A program made the position numbers and the translations under genes. From Streptomyces hayashii (GTDB lineage: Bacteria > Actinomycetota > Actinomycetes > Streptomycetales > Streptomycetaceae), in contig NZ_JAHHIU010000147.1 of the NCBI RefSeq assembly GCF_024539815.1, positions 1-34,041 of the forward strand: 34,041 nt of DNA, read 5' to 3'. Shown here one piece after another: positions 1 to 7,717 of the stretch (the first letter of the stretch is position 1; each line of letters opens with the position of its first letter). The notes below the pieces were generated by a model, which was not told the DNA's origin, did no database searches, and was given only the letters and a program-made list of their open reading frames with translations.

Positions 1-28
1 CCCCCCTCGTACCCGGTGAGGATCACGC

Positions 29-817
29 ATGCGCACCGCCCTGCTCCAGAGCTCCGGCCGTCCCGGATCCGTCGTCGAGAACCTCAAGGTGCTCGACGAG
101 GCCGCGGAGCGGGCCGCCGCCGCGGGCGCCGCGCTGCTGGTCACGCCGGAGCTGTTCCTCACGGGGTACGCGATCGGCGACGACATCGCCCGCCTCGCCG
201 AGCCCGCCGACGGCGACTCCGCGGACGCCGTCGCCGAGCTCGCCGCGCGCCACGCCCTCGCGATCGTCTACGGCTACCCGGAGCGGGACGGCGAGACGGT
301 CTTCAACTCCGCTCAGCTGATCTCCGCCGAGGGCGACCGGCTCGCGAACTACCGCAAGACCCACCTCTTCGGCTGCTTCGAGCGCGACCAGTTCCGCCCG
401 GGCGGGCAGCCGGTGGTGCAGGCCGAGCTGAACGGCCTCACCGTCGGCCTGATGATCTGCTACGACGTCGAGTTCCCGGAGAACGTGCGCGCCCACGCCC
501 TGGCCGGCACCGACCTGCTCGTCGTGCCGACCGCGCAGATGCACCCCTTCCAGTTCGTCGCCGAGTCGATGATCCCGGTGCGCGCCTTCGAGAACCAGAT
601 GTACGTCGCCTACGTCAACCGGGCCGGGCAAGAAGGGGAGTTCGAGTTCGTCGGGCTGTCCGCGCTGGCCGGACCCGACGGGGTCGTGCGGGCACGGGCC
701 GGACGCGAGGAGGAGCTGGTGTTCGCCGACGTCGACCCCGTCGCGCTCGCCGCCTCCCGAGCGGCCAACCCCTATCTGCACGACCGCCGCCCCGGCCTCT
801 ACGGGTCCCTGGTCTGA
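29..817 (+). CDS. davA: 5-aminovaleramidase, nitrilase superfamily (DavA-like)
   Basis: Carbon-nitrogen hydrolase of 262 aa, the usual length for DavA. The nitrilase-superfamily triad is visible: Glu41 in PELFLTGY, Lys110 in NYRKTHLF and Cys144 in MICYDVEFPEN. The sequence follows Pseudomonas putida DavA as I remember it, including the YGYPER segment and the PELFLTGY and YRKTHLFG blocks. DavA hydrolyses 5-aminovaleramide to 5-aminovalerate and ammonia in the cytoplasm, the second step of the monooxygenase route of lysine catabolism. The ATG follows a GTGAGGA ribosome-binding site. The davB-like gene starts 53 nt downstream on the same strand, which makes a two-gene operon and supports the substrate call. 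A generic nitrilase acting on another amide (for example indoleacetamide) is the alternative, but the partner gene argues for lysine. The operon promoter lies outside the window. Confidence 0.85.
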   Translation: MRTALLQSSGRPGSVVENLKVLDEAAERAAAAGAALLVTPELFLTGYAIGDDIARLAEPADGDSADAVAELAARHALAIVYGYPERDGETVFNSAQLISAEGDRLANYRKTHLFGCFERDQFRPGGQPVVQAELNGLTVGLMICYDVEFPENVRAHALAGTDLLVVPTAQMHPFQFVAESMIPVRAFENQMYVAYVNRAGQEGEFEFVGLSALAGPDGVVRARAGREEELVFADVDPVALAASRAANPYLHDRRPGLYGSLV

Positions 818-870
818 AGCCCCGTCGCGCCCCGAGTCCGTCCGTCTTCGCCGCAAGGAGTCCGTACCCC

Positions 871-2568
871 ATGACGTCCACCGTGCCCAACGCCGTCGAG
901 CACGCAGACGAGCAGCAGCCGCCGATCACCATGTTCGGCCCGGACTTCCCCTACGCGTACGACGACTTCCTCGCCCATCCGGCGGGGCTCGGCCAGATCC
1001 CGGCGACCGAGCACGGAGCCGAGGTCGCCGTCATCGGCGGGGGGCTGTCGGGCATCGTGGCCGCCTACGAGCTGATGAAGATGGGTCTCAAACCGGTCGT
1101 CTACGAGGCCGACGAGATCGGCGGGCGGCTGCGCACCGTCGGCTTCGACGGCTGCGACCCCTCCCTCATCGCCGAGATGGGCGCGATGCGCTTCCCGCCG
1201 TCCTCCACGGCGCTGCAGCACTACATCGACCTGGTGGGTCTGCGGACCCAGCCCTTCCCCAACCCCCTTGCCGAGGCGACGCCTTCGACGGTCGTCGACC
1301 TCAAGGGCGAGTCCCACTACGCCGAGACGATCGACGACCTTCCGCAGGTCTACCGCGATGTCGCGGCCGCCTGGAACACATGCCTGGAGGAGGGCGCGGA
1401 CTTCTCCGACATGAACCAGGCGATGCGCGAGCGCGACGTGCCGCGCATCCGGGAGATCTGGGCGAAGCTCGTCGAGAAGCTCGACAACCAGACCTTCTAC
1501 GGCTTCCTCTGCGACTCCGAGGCGTTCCGGTCCTTCCGGCACCGCGAGATCTTCGGTCAGGTCGGCTTCGGCACGGGCGGCTGGGACACCGACTTCCCCA
1601 ACTCCATCCTGGAGATCCTGCGGGTCGTCTACACCGAGGCCGACGACCACCACCGCGGGATCGTCGGCGGCAGCCAGCAGCTTCCGCTGCGGCTGTGGGA
1701 GCGCGAGCCGCAGAAGATCGTCCACTGGGCCCACGGCACCTCGCTGGCGAGCCTGCACGAGGGCCGCGAGCCCCGTCCGGCGGTGACCCGGCTGCACCGC
1801 ACCGCCGGCAACCGGATCACGGTGACGGACGCGGCCGGCGACATCCGCACCTACCGGGCGGCGATCTTCACCGCCCAGTCCTGGATGCTGCTGTCGAAGA
1901 TCGCCTGTGACGACTCGCTCTTCCCGATCGACCACTGGACGGCCATCGAGCGCACCCACTACATGGAGTCCTCGAAGCTGTTCGTGCCGGTGGACCGGCC
2001 GTTCTGGCTGGACAAGGACGAGGAGACGGGGCGCGACGTCATGTCGATGACGCTCACCGACCGCATGACGCGCGGCACGTACCTGCTCGACGACGGCCCC
2101 GACAAGCCCGCCGTCATCTGCCTGTCCTACACCTGGTGCGACGACAGCCTGAAGTGGCTGCCGCTGTCGGCGAACGAACGGATGGAGGTCATGCTGAAGT
2201 CGCTCGGCGAGATCTATCCGGACGTCGACATCAGGAAGCACGTCATCGGCAACCCGGTCACGGTCTCCTGGGAGAACGAGCCCTACTTCATGGGCGCGTT
2301 CAAGGCCAACCTGCCCGGCCACTACCGCTACCAGCGCCGCCTGTTCACGCACTTCATGCAGGACCGGCTGCCCGAGGACAAGCGGGGCGTCTTCCTGGCC
2401 GGCGACGACATCTCCTGGACGGCCGGCTGGGCCGAGGGCGCGGTCCAGACCGCGCTGAACGCGGTCTGGGGCGTGATGCACCACTTCGGCGGGACGACCG
2501 ACGCGACCAACCCCGGTCCCGGCGACGTGTACGACGAGATCGCGCCGGTGGAACTGCCGGAGGACTGA
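871..2568 (+). CDS. davB: L-lysine 2-monooxygenase, flavin amine oxidase family (DavB-like)
   Basis: FAD-dependent amine oxidase family protein of 565 aa. It has an N-terminal dinucleotide-binding fold with GGGLSG at residues 56-61 and Glu79 ending the second strand (VVYEA), then GGRLR. Further blocks match remembered P. putida DavB almost continuously: ITMFGPDFP near residue 19, HPAGLG, MRFP, FGTGGWDTDFPNS, a GDD-SWT flavin-contact motif and VQTALNAVWG near the C-terminus. DavB converts lysine with O2 to 5-aminovaleramide, CO2 and water. The start ATG follows AAGGAG eight to ten nt upstream. Relatives such as tryptophan 2-monooxygenase (IaaM) and phenylalanine oxidase share the fold. The closer match to DavB and the DavA neighbour favour lysine. 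No 5-aminovalerate aminotransferase (davT/gabT) or dehydrogenase (davD/gabD) lies in the window, so later steps would be encoded elsewhere. Confidence 0.85.
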   Translation: MTSTVPNAVEHADEQQPPITMFGPDFPYAYDDFLAHPAGLGQIPATEHGAEVAVIGGGLSGIVAAYELMKMGLKPVVYEADEIGGRLRTVGFDGCDPSLIAEMGAMRFPPSSTALQHYIDLVGLRTQPFPNPLAEATPSTVVDLKGESHYAETIDDLPQVYRDVAAAWNTCLEEGADFSDMNQAMRERDVPRIREIWAKLVEKLDNQTFYGFLCDSEAFRSFRHREIFGQVGFGTGGWDTDFPNSILEILRVVYTEADDHHRGIVGGSQQLPLRLWEREPQKIVHWAHGTSLASLHEGREPRPAVTRLHRTAGNRITVTDAAGDIRTYRAAIFTAQSWMLLSKIACDDSLFPIDHWTAIERTHYMESSKLFVPVDRPFWLDKDEETGRDVMSMTLTDRMTRGTYLLDDGPDKPAVICLSYTWCDDSLKWLPLSANERMEVMLKSLGEIYPDVDIRKHVIGNPVTVSWENEPYFMGAFKANLPGHYRYQRRLFTHFMQDRLPEDKRGVFLAGDDISWTAGWAEGAVQTALNAVWGVMHHFGGTTDATNPGPGDVYDEIAPVELPED

Positions 2569-2590
2569 GGCCCGACCCTCGGGGCCTCAG
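2565..2590. terminator. Bidirectional terminator shared by davB and the DUF5995 gene
   Basis: Perfect 9-bp inverted repeat, CTGAGGCCC (2565-2573) and GGGCCTCAG (2582-2590), with an 8-nt loop. The arms contain the stop codons of both convergent genes (TGA at 2566-2568; TGA of the minus gene at 2587-2589). Only 18 nt separate the genes, so one hairpin can end both transcripts. Confidence 0.7.
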
Positions 2591-3309
2591 AGCGGAGTGA
2601 GCATCATCCGTCCCGCGAAGCCGACGGCCGTGTCGAGCCGCTCGGTGAACTCCTGGGCCACGTCCGGGAGCCGGCGCAGCGCCCACAGGGCCCGGGCCGC
2701 CGTCCAGGTGGCGTCCCGGGCGCGCTCCAGGCTCCAGGAGCCGAGCAGGTGGGTGAGGGGATCGGCGATCTGCAACAGGTCCGGGCCCGGCATCAGCTCC
2801 TCGCGGACGCGCTCCTCCAGCGACACGAGGAGATCGCCCACCCGGTCGAACTCGTCCTCCAGCTCGGCCGGTTCGCAGCCGAGGGTGTGACAGGCGTCCA
2901 CGACGGCCAGCGCGAGGTCGTGCCCGATGTGCGCGTTGACGCCCGCGAGCGCGAACTGCAGCGGCCGTACGCCGGGATGGCGGCGGAACTGCAGCAGCGG
3001 ACGCCAGCAGGCGGGTGCGCGCCGGTCCGGCGGGACCGGGTCGACGGCGTCCAGGTAGCGCTGCGCGAACCGCACGTCCAGCGTGATCGCGGCGCGCGGG
3101 TCGGGGAACCGCCCTCTGTCGATGCGCCGGTCCACCTCCTGGGTCACCGCCAGGTAGACGCGGTTGAATACCGCGACCCCGTCCTGGGCGGGCAGGGTCG
3201 CGTCGAGGGCGCGCATCCGGGCGAGCACGTCGTCGACGCTCGCGCCGAGCGGGCCCGCCAGGTCGGCGTCCGGCTCGACGGGCGCGGTGAACTGTTCCAA
3301 TTGCGGCAT
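2587..3309 (-). CDS. DUF5995 family protein
   Basis: Soluble protein of 240 aa, rich in helix-forming and charged residues, with no signal peptide or membrane segment. It carries the family-type block AGVNAHIGHDLALAVV in the middle, preceded by RPLQFAL. Histidines and aspartates in this block (NAHIGHDL) could bind a metal, but this is inference. DUF5995 proteins are widespread in actinobacteria and have no established function that I know of. The ATG start is preceded by a short gap to the permease gene stop. It is transcribed away from the permease promoter side and ends convergent with davB. It may be cotranscribed with the permease upstream (108 nt gap), but a GC hairpin lies in that gap. 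Confidence 0.75.
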   Translation of the reverse strand: MPQLEQFTAPVEPDADLAGPLGASVDDVLARMRALDATLPAQDGVAVFNRVYLAVTQEVDRRIDRGRFPDPRAAITLDVRFAQRYLDAVDPVPPDRRAPACWRPLLQFRRHPGVRPLQFALAGVNAHIGHDLALAVVDACHTLGCEPAELEDEFDRVGDLLVSLEERVREELMPGPDLLQIADPLTHLLGSWSLERARDATWTAARALWALRRLPDVAQEFTERLDTAVGFAGRMMLTPL

Positions 3310-3392
3310 GGGGGCAGGGTCGCAGTCCCGGGCGGCCCCGCGGGCCGGCGAGCCCGACGCTTCGCCGGAACGGGGGAACGAGCCCGCCGCTC

Positions 3393-3413
3393 CGGGCGGG
3401 TTCGGCCCGCCCG
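3393..3413 (-). terminator. GC-rich hairpin after the uracil permease gene
   Basis: Arms CGGGCGGG (3393-3400) and CCCGCCCG (3406-3413) with a 5-nt loop, just beyond the permease stop codon on the minus strand. There is no T-tract, which is common for Streptomyces terminators. Confidence 0.5.
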
Positions 3414-3417
3414 CCCC

Positions 3418-4797
3418 CTATGAAGCGGAGTCGTCGTAGCTGCTGGTGCCCTCGTCCAGCAGCGGCCGCCGCGTCGTGAGGTGAGCGGGCGCGAACGCGC
3501 GCAGCGCGTGGTAGCCGGTGATGACGACGATGGTGCCGAGCGCGATGCCGCTCAGCGAGAAGGTGTCGGTGAACTTCATCGTGACGTTGCCGACGCCGAT
3601 GATGATGCCCGCCGCGGCGGGCACCAGGTTCAGCGGGTTGCGCAGGTCGACGCCGGCGTTGAGCCAGATCTGCGCGCCGAGCAGGCCGATCATGCCGTAC
3701 AGGATGACGGTGATCCCGCCGAGGACGCCGCCGGGGATCGCGGCGACGATCGCGCCGAACTTCGGGCACAGGCCGAAGAGGAGGGCGAATCCGGCGGCGG
3801 CCCAGTAGGCGGCCGTCGAGTAGACCCGGGTCGCGGCCATCACGCCGATGTTCTCGGAGTAGGTCGTGTTGGGCGGGCCGCCCAGAGCGGTGGACAGCAT
3901 CGAGCCGACGCCGTCGGCGGAGATCGCCGTGCCGAGCCGGTCGTCCAGGTCGTCGCCGGTCATCTCGCCGACCGCCTTGACGTGCCCGGCGTTCTCCGCG
4001 ACCAGCGCGATGACGACCGGCAGGGCCACCAGGACCGCCGACCAGTCGAAGGACGGGCCGTGGAAGGACGGCAGGCCGATCCAGTCGGCGTGACCGACGC
4101 CGGACAGGTCGAGCCGCCAGTGGTCGGTGACCTTGCCGCTCGCGTCGGCGGAGTGGATCCGGCCGAAGAGCCGGTCGAACGCCCAGGAGACGGCGTATCC
4201 GAAGACGAGCCCGAGGAAGATGGCGATGCGGGACCAGAACCCGCGCAGACAGACCACGGCCGCGGCGGTGAACGCCATCACCAGCAGGGCGGTCCACTGG
4301 TCCTGCGGCCAATAGGTCGAGGCGGTGACCGGCGCGAGGTTGAAGCCGATCAGCATCACCACGGCGCCCGTCACGATGGGCGGCATCGCGGCGTGGATGA
4401 TCCGCGCCCCGAACCGCTGCACGGCCAGCCCGACGGCGAACAACGCGACCCCGACGACGAACACCGCTCCGGTGACCGTGGCGCTCGACCCGCCCTGCGC
4501 CCTGATGACGGCCGCCACGCCCACGAAGGACAGGGAGCAGCCGAGGTAGCTGGGCACCCGGCCGCGGGTCGCGAGCAGGAAGACGACGGTCGCCACGCCG
4601 GACATCATGATGGCGAGGTTGGGGTCGAGTCCCATGAGGACCGGCGCCACGAAACTCGCCCCGAACATGGCCACCACGTGCTGGGCGCCGAGGCCGAAAG
4701 TACGTGGCCAGGACAGCCGTTCGTCGGGGCGGACCACCGCGCCGGGCGCAGGGGTGCGTCCGTCGCCGTGCAGTTTCCAGCGGACGCCGAGATCCAT
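3418..4797 (-). CDS. Uracil/xanthine permease, NCS2 (nucleobase:cation symporter-2) family, UraA-like
   Basis: Integral membrane protein of 459 aa with about 12-14 hydrophobic segments, the expected NCS2 length. It contains two family substrate-site blocks: AENAGHVKAVG, equivalent to the EHIGH segment of E. coli UraA, and GGPPNTTYSENIGVMA, equivalent to the PNTTYGENIGVMA segment carrying the second glutamate. These residues bind uracil in UraA, so uracil or a related nucleobase is the likely substrate, imported with protons. The N-terminal 35 residues are hydrophilic (WKLHGDGRTPAP region). The start ATG has only a weak purine-rich site upstream. No pyr genes are adjacent, so its regulation cannot be read from context. 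Xanthine or uric acid transport is less likely given the UraA-type motifs. Confidence 0.85.
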   Translation of the reverse strand: MDLGVRWKLHGDGRTPAPGAVVRPDERLSWPRTFGLGAQHVVAMFGASFVAPVLMGLDPNLAIMMSGVATVVFLLATRGRVPSYLGCSLSFVGVAAVIRAQGGSSATVTGAVFVVGVALFAVGLAVQRFGARIIHAAMPPIVTGAVVMLIGFNLAPVTASTYWPQDQWTALLVMAFTAAAVVCLRGFWSRIAIFLGLVFGYAVSWAFDRLFGRIHSADASGKVTDHWRLDLSGVGHADWIGLPSFHGPSFDWSAVLVALPVVIALVAENAGHVKAVGEMTGDDLDDRLGTAISADGVGSMLSTALGGPPNTTYSENIGVMAATRVYSTAAYWAAAGFALLFGLCPKFGAIVAAIPGGVLGGITVILYGMIGLLGAQIWLNAGVDLRNPLNLVPAAAGIIIGVGNVTMKFTDTFSLSGIALGTIVVITGYHALRAFAPAHLTTRRPLLDEGTSSYDDSAS

Positions 4798-4938
4798 GGT
4801 TGCGTGTTCTCTTTCGTGCGGAAGCGGCTGTCCCGGCCATTCTCACGTGCGACGGGGCGCCGACCTACGCGCGCGGCGAGCGGGTCCTCGTCCGGCCGGC
4901 CGCGGCGGCCGTGCGCCCGGCGCCGTGGGGCGAGACCC

Positions 4939-6159
4939 TCAGGAGCGGGGGTCGGGCACTGCTGCGGCCCGCGGACCGACCTTCGCGCCCGTGCGCTCGC
5001 CGCCGCGCAGCACACCGGCGAAGGCCACCAGCCCGCACGCGAGCACCGTCACGACGACGAACGACACCGTCAGGCTGGTCGCCTGCGCCACCCCGCCGAT
5101 CAGGCTGGGGGCGATCAGCCCCGAGGTGTACGTGATGGTCGCGACGCCGGCGATGGCCTGGCTGGGGTTGGGCCCGCTGTGGCCGGCCGCGGCGAAGCAC
5201 AGCGGTACGACGACCGCGATGCCGAGCCCCATGAGCCCGAAACCGCCGATCGCCACCGCCGGATGACCCGCGACGACGATCAGCAGCCCGCCCAGCGCGG
5301 CCAGGACGCCCCCGGCGCGCACGGTGCGCACGGCGCCGAACCGGTTCACCAACGGGTCGCCCGCGATCCGGGCCACCGCCATGGTGAACATGAATCCGGT
5401 CGTGCAGGCCGCCGCGACCCCGGCGGAGGAGGCGAGCCGGTCGCGCAGGTACACCGCCGACCAGTCCAGGCTCGCGCCCTCCGCGAACACCGCGCAGAAC
5501 CCGACGGCGCCGATGAGCAGCGCCGAGCGGGGCGGCAGCGCGAACCGCGGGGGCGGCTCCTCGTCCTCGGTGGGCCTGATGTCCAGCACCCACCGGCAGG
5601 CGACCAGTCCGAGGACGGTGAGGACGGCCGCCGCCAGGGTGTGATGCCACCGCGCGTCCGAACCGAGGTGCGCGGCGAGGGTCCCGCCGGCCGAGCCGAC
5701 CAGGGCGCCCGCGCTCCACATGCCGTGCAGGCCCGACATGATCGACCTGTCGAGCCGGCGTTCCACCTCGACGCCGAGAGCGTTCATCGCGACGTCCGCC
5801 ATGCCCGCGGCGGCCCCGTACGCGAACATCGCCAGGCACAGGAGCGGCAGGTTCGGCGCGAGGGCGGGCAGGGCCAGCGACAGCGTCCACAGCGCGAGCA
5901 GACCGCGCAGGGCGGCCCGGCTGCCGAAGCGATGGGTGATCGAACCGGCCAGCGGCATCGCGCAGGCCGCGCCGAACGCGGTGAAGGCCAGGGCGAAGCC
6001 GAGCTGCCCGGTGGAGACGTCGGCGTGGTCCTGGATCCACGGCACCCGGGTGGCGAACGAACCCGTCACCGCGCCGTGCACGGCGAACACGGCCGCGACG
6101 GCGTACCGGGCCCGCCGCACCTGCGCCGGGGTGTGGACCACGTCGCTCGCTCCGCTCAT
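4939..6159 (-). CDS. MFS transporter, probable efflux permease
   Basis: Major facilitator superfamily protein of 406 aa with about 12 predicted membrane helices. The frame stays open upstream of 6159, but the ATG at 6157-6159 is preceded by an AAGGGCGAGGA ribosome-binding site at good spacing, and the sequence from there (MSGASDVV) begins a normal MFS N-terminus. The first loop (FATRVPWIQDH, then GSITHRFGSRAAL) resembles the FucP/YbjJ-like group with a WIPxIK-type segment, so the substrate could be a sugar or a drug. I cannot decide. The ROK regulator gene starts 133 nt away in the divergent direction, and the spacer holds a palindrome, so the transporter is probably controlled by that regulator. 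Confidence 0.8.
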   Translation of the reverse strand: MSGASDVVHTPAQVRRARYAVAAVFAVHGAVTGSFATRVPWIQDHADVSTGQLGFALAFTAFGAACAMPLAGSITHRFGSRAALRGLLALWTLSLALPALAPNLPLLCLAMFAYGAAAGMADVAMNALGVEVERRLDRSIMSGLHGMWSAGALVGSAGGTLAAHLGSDARWHHTLAAAVLTVLGLVACRWVLDIRPTEDEEPPPRFALPPRSALLIGAVGFCAVFAEGASLDWSAVYLRDRLASSAGVAAACTTGFMFTMAVARIAGDPLVNRFGAVRTVRAGGVLAALGGLLIVVAGHPAVAIGGFGLMGLGIAVVVPLCFAAAGHSGPNPSQAIAGVATITYTSGLIAPSLIGGVAQATSLTVSFVVVTVLACGLVAFAGVLRGGERTGAKVGPRAAAVPDPRS

Positions 6160-6209
6160 TCCTCGCCCTTTCCGGGTCCGCGCCGCCTCGTCGCGATGCC
6201 GACGTAAAC

Positions 6210-6230
6210 TATCAGGAACCCTGCCTGATA
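6210..6230. promoter_or_regulatory. Inverted repeat operator between MFS and ROK genes
   Basis: Perfect 7-bp arms TATCAGG (6210-6216) and CCTGATA (6224-6230) around a 7-nt spacer. A nested CAGG-AAC-CCTG dyad occupies 6213-6223. It is AT-rich relative to its surroundings and lies in the divergent intergenic region, 51 nt upstream of the MFS start and 63 nt upstream of the ROK start. Binding by the adjacent ROK repressor is inference from position. Confidence 0.6.
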
Positions 6231-6292
6231 AATAGAGGGGCCGATCGCGACACGTCGACCGAGTCCCCCTGCGCCGTGGGAGGATTCCCGCC

Positions 6293-7717
6293 ATGCCCGC
6301 ATCCCCGAGCACCGCCCGGGTCATCAACGACCGGCTCGCCCTGCGGCTGCTGCAACGTGAAGGCCCGTTGACGGCAGGGCAGTTGAAACAGCTCACCGGT
6401 CTGTCCCGGCCCACGGTCGCCGACCTCGTAGAACGCCTCACCGCCTCCGGGCTGATCGAGGTCGCGGGGGAGACGGGCGAGCAGCGCCGCGGGCCGAACG
6501 CGAAGCTCTACGGCATCGTCGCGGGCCGCGCCCATCTGGCCGCCCTGGACGTGCGCACCGAGGGGGTCGCGGTGCTCGTCTCCGACCTCGTGGGCCGGGT
6601 GCTCGCCGAGGCGTCCGTGCCGATCGGCGGCGACACCGGCACCGGGACGGCCGTCGAGCGGGCGGTCGCCCTGGTCGAGCGGGCGGCGAAGGAGGCGGGG
6701 GCGGATCCGTTGCACACCCTGGGCATCGGCGCTCCCGGCCTGATCGACCCGGTGAGCGGCGAACTGCGCGACTCCAGCGGGCTCCCCGAATGGCACCGCC
6801 GTCTGGTCGCCGCCCTTCAGGAACGGTTCCCGGACGCGCGCGCACACGTCGAGAACGAGACCAACCTCGCAGCCCTCGCGGAGCAGCACGAGGGCTGCGC
6901 CCGTGACCGCGACACCTTCGTCCTGCTGTGGCTCGGTCACGGCATCGGCGCGGCGGTCGTGCTGGACGGTGGCCTGCGCCGGGGAGCCTCCGGCGGCACC
7001 GGCGAGATCGGCTTCCTGCCGGTGCCCGGCACCGACGGCCTGCCCTCGGCCACGGGGTGCGAGGGCGGGTTCCACTCCCTGGCCGGCTCGGCGGCGATCA
7101 CCGCCCTGGCGAGGGAGCACGGCCTGACGGCGGGGGCCCGTGCCGACGAGCCGACGGCGGCGGAGCTGGTACGCCGGGCGGTGGACGCGGTCCGCACCAC
7201 CGACGCCGATCATCTGCGCGACGCCCCCGCTGACCGTCTGCCGGGAGCGTCGGCCGGTCGTCTGCGCGACGCCCCCGCTGACCGTCCCCCGGAGGCCCTG
7301 GCCGACCGCCTGCCGGACGCCCCTGCCCACCGGCTTCTCGGCAACCCCTCCGCCCCGGTTCCGGACGCCGCGGTCGCGCAGGGCCCCGCCGACCGGTTCC
7401 TCGACGCCCTCGCCGACCGTCTCACCCTCGGCGTCGCCTCCGTCGTCGCGGTCCTCGACCCCGGCTGTGTGGTCCTCGGCGGGGAGATCGGCCAGGCCGG
7501 CGGCGAAGAGCTGGCGCTCCGGGTGGCGCGGCGGCTGCGCCGGATGGCCCCCCTGCCCACGGAGGTGCGCCCCAGCGCCCTGGGCGGCGGCGCGGTCCTG
7601 CGCGGGGCGCTGCTCACGGCCCGGGAGTCCGCACAGGACGAACTGTTCGGCAGCGGCGAGCGCGAGGCCGCCGGCCTGCCGGGGGCGGATCAGCGACGGA
7701 TGCGCGTCGCCAGGTAG
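6293..7717 (+). CDS. ROK family transcriptional regulator with internal repeat insertion
   Basis: Protein of 474 aa; ROK repressors are usually near 380-410. An N-terminal winged helix-turn-helix (residues about 8-75, with GLSRPTVADLVERL as recognition region) precedes a ROK sugar-kinase-like fold. Kinase motifs have drifted: the phosphate-binding DxGGT loop is absent (ALDVRTEG near 85-91), the catalytic NDAN is NETN near 188, the GE-GH histidine is Phe (GEIGF near 237), and the cysteine-rich zinc motif keeps only Cys256. It is therefore a regulator, not a kinase, and probably lacks the structural zinc. Residues about 304-366 are a Pro/Ala/Asp/Arg-rich insertion with repeated APADRLP-like units, encoded by a 25-bp perfect direct repeat. 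The start ATG follows GGGAGGA. It is divergent from the MFS gene and overlaps the convergent epimerase gene by 28 nt. Confidence 0.85.
   Translation: MPASPSTARVINDRLALRLLQREGPLTAGQLKQLTGLSRPTVADLVERLTASGLIEVAGETGEQRRGPNAKLYGIVAGRAHLAALDVRTEGVAVLVSDLVGRVLAEASVPIGGDTGTGTAVERAVALVERAAKEAGADPLHTLGIGAPGLIDPVSGELRDSSGLPEWHRRLVAALQERFPDARAHVENETNLAALAEQHEGCARDRDTFVLLWLGHGIGAAVVLDGGLRRGASGGTGEIGFLPVPGTDGLPSATGCEGGFHSLAGSAAITALAREHGLTAGARADEPTAAELVRRAVDAVRTTDADHLRDAPADRLPGASAGRLRDAPADRPPEALADRLPDAPAHRLLGNPSAPVPDAAVAQGPADRFLDALADRLTLGVASVVAVLDPGCVVLGGEIGQAGGEELALRVARRLRRMAPLPTEVRPSALGGGAVLRGALLTARESAQDELFGSGEREAAGLPGADQRRMRVAR
7213..7285. repeat. 25-bp direct repeat inside the ROK gene, 48-bp period
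   Basis: The 25 bases at 7213-7237 recur exactly at 7261-7285. The period of 48 bp (16 codons) keeps the frame. They encode the duplicated LRDAPADR-type unit in the ROK protein insertion. Confidence 0.85.

Noticed and set aside
799..2484. Long minus-strand open frame opposite davB
   Set aside because: The composition is not protein-like and it lies wholly antisense to a well-matched lysine monooxygenase.
29..2568. Indole-3-acetic acid operon (IaaM/IaaH type)
   Set aside because: IaaH is an amidase-signature protein, not a nitrilase, and the oxidase matches lysine monooxygenase motifs more closely than IaaM.
3481..6207. Very long open frame on the plus strand opposite the permease and MFS genes
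   Set aside because: The product is Arg/Asp/Gly/His-rich with no domain, and both minus-strand genes have proper family motifs. It is an antisense shadow caused by high third-position GC.
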